This document shows positions 10,416-17,247 of a DNA stretch of 64,000 bases, one piece after another (the first letter of the stretch is position 1; each line of letters begins with the position of its first letter). Under the pieces are notes generated by a model. That model made no database searches. It was not told the DNA's origin and was given only the letters and a program-made list of their open reading frames with translations. Source of the stretch: Streptomyces gossypii (GTDB lineage: Bacteria; Actinomycetota; Actinomycetes; Streptomycetales; Streptomycetaceae); the NCBI RefSeq assembly GCF_025165795.1, contig NZ_JAJAGO010000021.1:52518-116517 (forward strand). Direction: 5' to 3'. Made by a program: the position numbers and the translations under genes.

Positions 10416-10630
10416 TGCTGCCTTGTCCACGCCGACGCCCATGCCGACGGAGAACCAGTCGGTCACGGTGGACCGAAAACATTGAGATATCAGACCTGTT
10501 CGCAGACCAGCCCACGGCGAAGTTCCGCTGCCTCCGCCGAGGGCGGGGAGGCAGCAGGGCTACTCAATGAGAGTGAGCACGCGGAACTCAGCGTCAGGCA
10601 AATGCCCGTTGAGCACCCCAGGTGCTCTTC

Positions 10631-10879
10631 TCATTCGCCAGGTATGAGGCCCGGCTGGTTGTCCTGAACTCCCCTGCAGTAGGCGTCGTACTCCGAGTCC
10701 GTGAGAGGAATTATCCGATCCTTCAGGACGGAGTGCCGCAGTACATAGCCCAGTCCCTTGACTCGGGTCACCTCCAAGCAGTCATTGGGACTCCCTCCGG
10801 AGAAGGTGGACTTGGTCCACTCAGCCTCTGAGAGGTCTGCGGCCAGCAGGGCTTCGAGGGTCTTGATCTTGTCAGTCAC
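10631..10879 (-). CDS. DUF397 domain protein
   Basis: An 82-aa protein with the DUF397 core: a W-x-K-S-x-F-S-G-G signature (WTKSTFSGGSPNDCLEV) followed by a beta-rich stretch with RHSVLKD. These small proteins are abundant in streptomycetes and are usually encoded directly after an XRE/DUF5753 regulator, as here. They are thought to act as its partner in a toxin-antitoxin-like or developmental regulatory pair. It overlaps the upstream regulator gene by 8 bp. No catalytic residues are visible. Confidence 0.88.
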   Translation of the reverse strand: MTDKIKTLEALLAADLSEAEWTKSTFSGGSPNDCLEVTRVKGLGYVLRHSVLKDRIIPLTDSEYDAYCRGVQDNQPGLIPGE

Positions 10880-11756
10880 GTGCTGTCTCTTTTCGCTTGC
10901 TGGCGATCAGCTCTAGCGAGGACATCTCATCCAGCGCCACGCTCCGGAGGGAGTCCACCGCAACGCGGATCTCTCGGACCTCCCCAGGCTTGTCCTTGAA
11001 GTCCATCCCAGTCATCTGATCGAAAGCGACGACGGGACTCCCACCCTCACCCGCGAATTCCAGCAAGGTGAACATGTAGGTCAGGGTCGTAGGCGCTGTG
11101 AACGGGATGATGCGGAACTGCACTCGCCCCGAACGACCATCCTCGGCCAGGGCATCGAGTTGTTCGAGCATGACGGTTGGCCCACCAACCATCTGCGCCA
11201 GGGCACCCTCGGAGAAAATGGCCTCAACCTGAGGAGCCGGCTCCTTGTCGAAGATCTTTCGACGCTGAGACCGCATCGACGCTGAACGGCCGGCGTCGTC
11301 CCGCGTCATCACGGTCCCAGAGAACGGCAGCACCTGGGACTGCGCGTAAGCCGGAGTCTGGATGAGTCCGGGCAGAACGTTGCCTGCCAACGTCGTCATC
11401 TTGGTCGCAGCGTCCTCGTGCGCCACAAACTTGATCAGCGAGTCGGATACGACGCCCCTGAATGCGTCCCACCACGCTCCCGTGATGGCCATGCCTTCAC
11501 TACGCATGGCAGAGAGGGTCGCCTGCGTAACTTCGTCCATGGACAGGGTCCGGCAGATGATGGGCCATTCCGCATCGGTCGGCCAGCTAAGCCCACGCTC
11601 CAGGCGGGAGTACCGGTTGTACGACTTCTGCTTGAGCGCCCGCGCGACGTCGATCTGCTGCACCTTCTTGCCTGTGACGCTACTGGCCTCACGAGCGGCT
11701 CGCAGCGCCTTGCCGAAGCGGGTGCGGGCAGCCGCAGCCGCCAGGTTCACTCCCAC
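10872..11756 (-). CDS. XRE/Scr1-type helix-turn-helix regulator with DUF5753
   Basis: A 294-aa regulator. Residues about 12-75 form a helix-turn-helix (FGKALRAAREASSVTGKKVQQIDVARAL...SRLERG). The C-terminal two thirds match DUF5753 (AGNVLPGLIQTPAYAQ, then MLEQLDAL and IPFTAPTTLTYMFTLLEF). I chose the GTG at 11754-11756 because GGAGGAAG lies just upstream; an upstream in-frame start at 11876 adds a 40-residue tail with no homology I recognise. The protein is paired with the DUF397 gene by an 8-bp overlap and is divergent from the ATPase gene that leads towards the lanthipeptide locus. It may bind the twin palindromes at 11849-11870. Confidence 0.88.
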   Translation of the reverse strand: MGVNLAAAAARTRFGKALRAAREASSVTGKKVQQIDVARALKQKSYNRYSRLERGLSWPTDAEWPIICRTLSMDEVTQATLSAMRSEGMAITGAWWDAFRGVVSDSLIKFVAHEDAATKMTTLAGNVLPGLIQTPAYAQSQVLPFSGTVMTRDDAGRSASMRSQRRKIFDKEPAPQVEAIFSEGALAQMVGGPTVMLEQLDALAEDGRSGRVQFRIIPFTAPTTLTYMFTLLEFAGEGGSPVVAFDQMTGMDFKDKPGEVREIRVAVDSLRSVALDEMSSLELIASKRKETARD

Positions 11757-11848
11757 GGCTTCCTCCCTCTGCCCCTGACCAGTCACGTGCAGCGTAGCGC
11801 GAGCACGCACGGTGACGGCACTTTCGAGGGTAATCCGGAGAACGGGGT

Positions 11849-11870
11849 TGCGTACGCAGATGCGTACGCA
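11849..11870. promoter_or_regulatory. Twin 10-bp palindromes in divergent promoter region
   Basis: TGCGTACGCA occurs twice (11849-11858 and 11861-11870), separated by GA. Each copy is a perfect palindrome, so the centres lie 12 bp apart, close to one helical turn. The site lies between the XRE regulator and the RsbW-like gene, and is a good candidate operator for the XRE protein. Confidence 0.55.
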
Positions 11871-11958
11871 CCACACTCATCATCACGCACCGACCGATAC
11901 ACGTTGCGGTGTGTGATCGTCATGCGTGGCTGGCCGTAGCCGCGCGCTGGAGGCTGCC

Positions 11959-12360
11959 ATGCGCACGACCGACAAGCCAGGCCAGACCTCAGCGGCGAGA
12001 GAATTCGACCGCGAGGCCAACACCGTGCCCATGGCGCGTAGTTGGGTCACGAGCGTCTACGCCGACTTCGACGCCTCAAAGGAGGTGGTGGACGTATGTG
12101 CACTCCTGGTGAGCGAGGTGGTGACGAACGCCGTGGTCCACGGCAAGGGAGAGAAGTACGTCGTAGTGGTCTGCCCCGACTTGTGGATCGAAGTCTGGGA
12201 CGAGGCACCGGAGTTGCCGCACCGACGCGCCCACGCAGTCGACTCCACGTTCGGTCGCGGCATCGAACTGCTGGAGATGCTGGCCCCCGGCTACCAGGTG
12301 GTGCAGGACACCACTCGGGGCGGAAAGGAAGTGCGCTTCCTACCTCGGCGGTGGGAATGA
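11959..12360 (+). CDS. RsbW/anti-sigma-type ATP-binding protein
   Basis: A 133-aa GHKL ATPase resembling SpoIIAB/RsbW-like single-domain kinases. The N-box is LLVSEVVTNAVVHG (about residues 51-64), the G1-like site is IEVWDEAPELP and the lid or G-box is FGRGIELLEML. No sensor or membrane region is present. I place the start at ATG 11959 after a CTGGAGG site 5 nt upstream; the longer GTG/ATG starts lack one. In Streptomyces these proteins often sit beside XRE/DUF397 pairs. Its ATGA overlap with a possible small ORF and its position just before the lanthipeptide precursor suggest a regulatory role there. Whether it has kinase activity is unknown. Confidence 0.85.
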   Translation: MRTTDKPGQTSAAREFDREANTVPMARSWVTSVYADFDASKEVVDVCALLVSEVVTNAVVHGKGEKYVVVVCPDLWIEVWDEAPELPHRRAHAVDSTFGRGIELLEMLAPGYQVVQDTTRGGKEVRFLPRRWE

Positions 12361-12623
12361 GCGCCGAGACGAAGGGCTTCGCGCTCACAGAGGAGAACCG
12401 CGCAACGGCGATAGTGACTGGCCTTTTCTCCGTGCGGCGTGCCCGTGGCATGGCAGCGACCACGACTGGCTTCGACGTAGCACCTGAGTGTGGTGTCTGC
12501 GCATCCGGCTGGCAAAGCAACGGGCCAACCGGATGCAGGGGTCCCACACCCCCGCCGTGCGCCTGGCGTCACCAGAGGCGCGCGGTGTATGTCCGTAACA
12601 ACCCTACGAGTCATAGGAGTTGA
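12357..12623 (+). CDS. Possible small ORF upstream of lanthipeptide precursor
   Basis: An 88-codon frame starts with an ATGA overlap of the ATPase gene and ends 1 nt before the precursor ATG. The first half (MSAETKGFALTEENRATAIV...) has reasonable codon use. The second half is Cys/Pro/Arg-rich with mixed third positions and looks non-coding. I recognise no domain. It could be a coupled small protein or merely the leader region holding the precursor promoter. Confidence 0.25.
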   Translation: MSAETKGFALTEENRATAIVTGLFSVRRARGMAATTTGFDVAPECGVCASGWQSNGPTGCRGPTPPPCAWRHQRRAVYVRNNPTSHRS

Positions 12624-12624
12624 C

Positions 12625-12798
12625 ATGACACTCAGCAATGCTCCGGGTACCACGCAAGCTCACCCGCAGTCGAAGCCGACCGACGGCTTCGAACTGGATG
12701 TCGCTCTGCTGGAGGTGGCCGACACTGCCGGTCTGATCAACCTGACGGACGACGGCTGCGGCGAGACCTGCGGCGCCTGCACCACCAACGTCGCCTGA
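12625..12798 (+). CDS. FxLD-family class I lanthipeptide precursor peptide
   Basis: This 57-aa peptide has the FxLD leader motif as F22-E-L-D25 (GFELDVALLEV), which is where class I dehydratases dock. The C-terminal core region (about residues 34-57) has Thr34, Thr41, Thr48, Thr53, Thr54 and Cys45, Cys49, Cys52, so up to three (methyl)lanthionine rings are possible, for example Thr41-Cys45 and Thr48-Cys52. An Asp-Asp-Gly at 42-44 immediately before Cys45 is a likely methyltransferase/isoAsp site. ATG 12625 has AGGAG 6 nt upstream; an earlier in-frame start would add MSVTTLRVIGVD. The cleavage site is not evident, and there is no GG or protease motif. Confidence 0.9.
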   Translation: MTLSNAPGTTQAHPQSKPTDGFELDVALLEVADTAGLINLTDDGCGETCGACTTNVA

Positions 12799-12817
12799 CC
12801 CAAGGCACGTCATTCCA

Positions 12818-12857
12818 GGCCGGTGTCTTCGCGGTGCGGTCCGCGAAGACACCGGCC
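12818..12857 (+). terminator. Perfect 17-bp hairpin between precursor and dehydratase genes
   Basis: GGCCGGTGTCTTCGCGG (12818-12834) pairs perfectly with CCGCGAAGACACCGGCC (12841-12857) around a 6-nt loop. It lies 20 bp after the precursor stop and 24 bp before the lanB start. It has no T-tract, so partial termination or mRNA 3'-end protection is likely. Either would give more precursor than enzyme. Confidence 0.75.
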
Positions 12858-12881
12858 GTCGCCTGGACCACGGAGGTAGTG

Positions 12882-15800
12882 ATGGCTTCGAGCACCTCGT
12901 TCCACGTCGGTGAGACCGCTCTCATCCGTGCGGTCGCCAGGGTGGAGCTTCCCGATTCCCCGTGTCCCGACCTCGATGACGCTTCTCCGAACGGTGAGAC
13001 AGCCCGACTCGCGTGGTTGCGGGAAGCGTGGTCCGACAAACGCATTTCTGAGGCTCTGCAACATGCCAGCCCTGCTCTCGCCTCGCAGGTAGGCACCTTG
13101 ATTTCCTCCGGCGCACCGGCCGCACGTGACGTGCGCCGCGCGGTCACCTCCGTGGTCCGCTACATGTTGCGCGCTGAGCACCGGGCGACACCGTTCGGTC
13201 TCTTCGCCGGCGTGGCCTCGGCCACCTTCGGGTCACGAGCGTGCGCGATGTGGGGCTCAGATCATACGGTGATCGGCCGTGCGAGCGCGGAGTGGCTGGC
13301 GGCCGTCGTCGAACAGCTTGAGTCGCACCGTGAGTTCCTGGGCCGACTCCTGGTGGTCGTCAACAACGCCGTCGCAATGCGCGGTGATCGGCTCATCGTG
13401 CCGTACAAGTCCAACCCCCAAGGCGACCGGACACGTGCAGTCGAGGCGTCCATCGGCCTGACCGTGCCAGTCCTGGCGGTCCTGAATGCGACCCGCGCGC
13501 CGACCCGCATCGGTGATCTCGCAGACAATCTCAATGCGGAATTCCCCGCAGCGGGACGGGACAAGGTGCTTCGTCTGGTGCAGGAGCTGATCGGGCACCA
13601 AGTGCTGATCACCAACTTGCGCGCACCGAGCACCGAAACCGACGCCTTGGGCTACGTGCTCGGCCAGCTCGACACCATGGACGCCGGCAGCGTGCCGTCG
13701 CTTGCCGCCACGATTCGCGAACTCCGCGATGTGCACGAGGGATTGCGGCGCTGCGACACCCCGGGTGGCCGTGACTGCGTCACGGCACGAATGCGGACTC
13801 TGATCCCGGACCTTCACCACCATCCCCTCGCTCTCGACATGCGCCTGGACGCTCGGATCGAGCTGCCCAAGGAGATTGCTCGCGAGATCGAGCGTGCAGC
13901 CGCCGTCCTGAGCCGGGTCAGTGCCCACCCGTACGGGACTGCCGCATGGAAGGCGTATCAGCGGCGGTTTTACGAGCGGTACGGCATCGGCACGATGGTG
14001 CCGCTCAAGGAAGTCGTCGCAGACAGCGGCACCGGATTTCCCGACGGATACCCGGCCGCCCCGACTGACGGACGCCGCTCGCGGATCTCCGCACGGGACG
14101 ACACCTTGGTGCATCTCGCGCAGGCCGCCGTACTCGACGGCCGCGAAGAGGTGGTTCTCACTGACGAACTAATCGCGGCGATGGATCTGGGACCCGTCCA
14201 CCCAAGGGTTCCCCCGCACCTGGAGATCGGTGTCCGGGTGCATGCCGGAAGCACCGAGGATCTGCAACACGGACGGTTCCGCCTGGAGGTCGTGAGCGTG
14301 TCCCGTGGCATCGGGGTCACCACAGGCCGGTTCCTCAGCGTGCTGGCCCCCGAGGATCGTGAGCGCCTGGCCCTGGAGCTGGCCGACCTGCCGACCGCTG
14401 ATGTCGGCACCGTGCCCGCTCAGTTGTCCTTCCCGCCGCTGCTTCCTACGAGTGCCCACGTCACCCGCGCTCCACGGGTTCTGCCCACCGTGATCAGCGT
14501 GCAGGAACACCGGGCACCTGATGGCGATGTGCTCACGCCGAGCGACCTGGCAGTGGCGTGCGACGGTCGCCGCATGTACCTGGCTGCTCCCGAACGCGGG
14601 CACCGGATCGAGGCCGTGGGGATACACGCGTTGAACCTCAAGGAGCACACCCCGCCGCTGGTGCGGTTCGTCACCGAGCTGTCCCGCGCTCAGTGCGCGC
14701 AAGTCACCTTGTTCGACTGGGGTGCCGCAGGAGCGATGCCGTTTCTGCCTCGGCTGCGCTACGGGCGCACGGTGCTGACTCCTGCACGGTGGCGGCTGGA
14801 GGCATCCGAGTTGCCCGCCAGCGACCGCCCTCGGGCGGAGTGGCAAGCGGGCCTGGAGGAGTGGCGGAGCCGACGGCGGATGCCTCGGCGGGTCTGCGTG
14901 GCGGAGGGCGACCGCCGCCTGCTCCTCGACCTGGACCAGGCCGGGCACCAGGCCCTGCTGCGCCAGCACCTCAACCGCGCCCGGCTGGCCGTCCTTGTCG
15001 AGGCCCCGGACACCGACGCTTACAACTGGTGCGCAGGCCGCGCGCACGAGGTCGTCGTGCCCGTCAAGGCGACGCGGCCACCGGCGTGGCCGACCCTGCC
15101 GGCGCCCGCGCCGACACGCGTCTTCTCTCCGGCCCAGATCCAGACCCCCGGTGTCTCGTCCCTCCTCCTGGCCACCTTGTACGGCGACCTGCGCCGTCAG
15201 GACACCTTGCTCAGCCAGCACCTCCCGGACCTGTTGGATCGACTTGGCGGTCCGCTGTGGTGGTTCATCCGCTTCCGCGATCCTCACCAGCACCTGCGGC
15301 TGCGCATCGGGCTGCCCACTCCGGATGCCTTCGCCGAGACCGCCCGCACGGTCAGCACGTGGGCCGATGAGCTGCGTGCCGTCGGCCTGTTGTCAGACCT
15401 ACGGTTTCCCACCTCGTACCGCGAGATGGGCCGTTGGGGCTCCGGCGCAGCGTGGGACGCCGCCGAGGAGGTGTTCCGCGCTGACTCGCGCGCCGTCCTC
15501 GCACAGCTCTCCCAGCCTCAGCGTCCGCATCAACGTGCCCTGGTGGCCGCGCACACCGTCGCCATAGCCACCACGTTCCTCGGGAGTACCGAGAAAGGGA
15601 TGCGCTGGCTCATCGAACACATTCCCCCCACTGCGCCAGCACCGGTGCCGCGACCGCAGTTCACCGAGACCGTATGGCTGGCCGATCCGTCCAACGATTG
15701 GGCGGCGTTGCGCAGCGTTTCTGGCGGGCAGGCCATCGTGGAAGCGTGGGCGGATCGAGACGCGGCCCTGGCCGCCTACCTCCCTCATCTTCCCGGGCCG

Positions 15801-15953
15801 GACACCGAGGGTGTCGCCCTGGACGACGTCCTTTCCTCGCTGCTGCACGTCCATTTCGTACGGCACGTCGCGGTCGATTTCCCCGAGGAAGAAATCTGCC
15901 TCTATCTGACGCGCGCCGCCGCGCTGGCCTGGACCTCCCGGAGGGCACAGTGA
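12882..15953 (+). CDS. Class I lanthipeptide dehydratase (LanB), full length
   Basis: A 1023-aa LanB that dehydrates Ser/Thr by glutamyl-tRNA-dependent glutamylation followed by elimination. The N-terminal about 700 residues match the lantibiotic dehydratase domain (RAEHRATPFGLFAGVAS is the conserved R-T-P-F-G-L-F motif). The C-terminal about 260 residues match the SpaB_C elimination domain (WWFIRFRDPHQHLRLRI near residue 795). Both halves are present in one chain, unlike split thiopeptide-type systems. The ATG at 12882 has GGAGG 5 nt upstream; a longer in-frame start at 12834 falls inside the hairpin. The stop overlaps the lanC start. The substrate is the FxLD peptide just upstream. Confidence 0.95.
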   Translation: MASSTSFHVGETALIRAVARVELPDSPCPDLDDASPNGETARLAWLREAWSDKRISEALQHASPALASQVGTLISSGAPAARDVRRAVTSVVRYMLRAEHRATPFGLFAGVASATFGSRACAMWGSDHTVIGRASAEWLAAVVEQLESHREFLGRLLVVVNNAVAMRGDRLIVPYKSNPQGDRTRAVEASIGLTVPVLAVLNATRAPTRIGDLADNLNAEFPAAGRDKVLRLVQELIGHQVLITNLRAPSTETDALGYVLGQLDTMDAGSVPSLAATIRELRDVHEGLRRCDTPGGRDCVTARMRTLIPDLHHHPLALDMRLDARIELPKEIAREIERAAAVLSRVSAHPYGTAAWKAYQRRFYERYGIGTMVPLKEVVADSGTGFPDGYPAAPTDGRRSRISARDDTLVHLAQAAVLDGREEVVLTDELIAAMDLGPVHPRVPPHLEIGVRVHAGSTEDLQHGRFRLEVVSVSRGIGVTTGRFLSVLAPEDRERLALELADLPTADVGTVPAQLSFPPLLPTSAHVTRAPRVLPTVISVQEHRAPDGDVLTPSDLAVACDGRRMYLAAPERGHRIEAVGIHALNLKEHTPPLVRFVTELSRAQCAQVTLFDWGAAGAMPFLPRLRYGRTVLTPARWRLEASELPASDRPRAEWQAGLEEWRSRRRMPRRVCVAEGDRRLLLDLDQAGHQALLRQHLNRARLAVLVEAPDTDAYNWCAGRAHEVVVPVKATRPPAWPTLPAPAPTRVFSPAQIQTPGVSSLLLATLYGDLRRQDTLLSQHLPDLLDRLGGPLWWFIRFRDPHQHLRLRIGLPTPDAFAETARTVSTWADELRAVGLLSDLRFPTSYREMGRWGSGAAWDAAEEVFRADSRAVLAQLSQPQRPHQRALVAAHTVAIATTFLGSTEKGMRWLIEHIPPTAPAPVPRPQFTETVWLADPSNDWAALRSVSGGQAIVEAWADRDAALAAYLPHLPGPDTEGVALDDVLSSLLHVHFVRHVAVDFPEEEICLYLTRAAALAWTSRRAQ

Positions 15954-17224
15954 CCCACTCTCTCGCGCTCAAGGTAGCGGACGCCGTCGCAGACCTTCTC
16001 GCCGAGCCCGACACGGCTCACGTGAGTCCTCGCACGACAACCACGCACCGACAGCACCTCGCGTACGGGCCGACCGGGATCGCCCTCATGCACATCGAAC
16101 GGGCCGCACGGGGCCTCGGGCCATGGCAGCGCGCCCACGACTGGCTCGCCGTCGCTGCCCGGAAGCCGTTCACCAGCGGACCGGACAGCCACCCCTTCTA
16201 CGGGGCGCCCGCCCTTGCGCACACCGTGGCCTGCGCAGCCGAGCACCTCCCCGGCCCTTACCAGCGCGCTCTTGACACCCTGGACGCGCAGATCGCCACC
16301 GACATCGGTCGGCGCCTCGGCGCTGCGCACCGCCGCATCGACGCCGGCCTCCTGCCGCAGCTCGCGGAGCTTGACGTAATCCGTGGGCTCTCCGGCTACG
16401 GCGCCTATCTCCTGCGCCGCGACCCCGGCAGCGCTGACATGCGAACCGTGCTCGACTACTGCGTCCGCCTCACCGAACCGATCACCGACCGCGACGATGT
16501 CCTGCCGGGGTGGTGGACGGTGAGCGGGCCGTCCGGCCTGCCGGATGAGAGGTTCGGCGACGGACACGCCAACACCGGTCTCGCGCACGGCATCGGCGGC
16601 GTTCTCGCGCTCTTGGCGCTGGCCGCCCGGCAAGGCCCCCTCGTCGACGGCCACCACGGCGCCATGCGCACCATCCTGGCGTGGCTGGACCACTGGCAGG
16701 AGGAAGTCGGACACAGCCCCGCATGGCCGTACTGGATTACCCGCGCCGAACTGCGCGAGGGCCGGCCCACTCCGTCCGCCCCGCGCCGGCCGTCGTGGTG
16801 CTACGGCACTGCCGGGCTTGCCCGCGCCCAACAACTCGCCGCCCTCGCCCTGGGAGACACCCAGCGGCAGATCGAGGCAGAGAAGGCGCTCGTGGCAGCC
16901 CTGACCGATGCAGCGCAGCTCAAGGCCACCACCGACCATGGCCTGTGTCACGGCACCGCTGGCCTCGCCCACATCGCCGCTCGGATGTCCTCCGACGCCC
17001 ACCCCTCGACCGCCGGGCAGCTCCGCGCCACGGCTCCGGCGCTCCTGAGCAGTATGTGCCCGCCAGGGACCGGTCCAGCGGGCATCGCCTTGACCATGCT
17101 CCACGACGAGGAAGCCGGTCCCGGCTTCCTCAACGGCGCCGCTGGCACCGCGATGGCGCTGCAAGCACCGGCCACCGCCGTCCCGCCCCACTCGGCGTGG
17201 GACGCCTGCCTTCTCATCGCCTGA
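15950..17224 (+). CDS. Lanthionine synthetase C-like cyclase
   Basis: A 424-aa LanC-type zinc enzyme that adds Cys thiols to dehydroamino acids to close rings. The zinc ligands are visible: Cys in SWCYGTAGLA (about residue 284) and Cys-His in GLCHGTAGLA (about 333-334). The GHANTGLAHGIGG motif with the catalytic-region His lies near residues 205-217. The GTG start lies in a GTGA overlap with lanB, so the two are translationally coupled. It is followed 23 bp later by the methyltransferase fusion gene. All metal-binding residues are intact, so it should be active. Confidence 0.93.
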   Translation: MTHSLALKVADAVADLLAEPDTAHVSPRTTTTHRQHLAYGPTGIALMHIERAARGLGPWQRAHDWLAVAARKPFTSGPDSHPFYGAPALAHTVACAAEHLPGPYQRALDTLDAQIATDIGRRLGAAHRRIDAGLLPQLAELDVIRGLSGYGAYLLRRDPGSADMRTVLDYCVRLTEPITDRDDVLPGWWTVSGPSGLPDERFGDGHANTGLAHGIGGVLALLALAARQGPLVDGHHGAMRTILAWLDHWQEEVGHSPAWPYWITRAELREGRPTPSAPRRPSWCYGTAGLARAQQLAALALGDTQRQIEAEKALVAALTDAAQLKATTDHGLCHGTAGLAHIAARMSSDAHPSTAGQLRATAPALLSSMCPPGTGPAGIALTMLHDEEAGPGFLNGAAGTAMALQAPATAVPPHSAWDACLLIA

Positions 17225-17247
17225 CCATCGCCGCCAAAGGAGCCGTC

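Noticed and set aside
10416..10630. Search for tRNA or attachment site at the left border of the lanthipeptide island
   Set aside because: I found no tRNA fold, integrase or direct repeat, so no attachment site is claimed.
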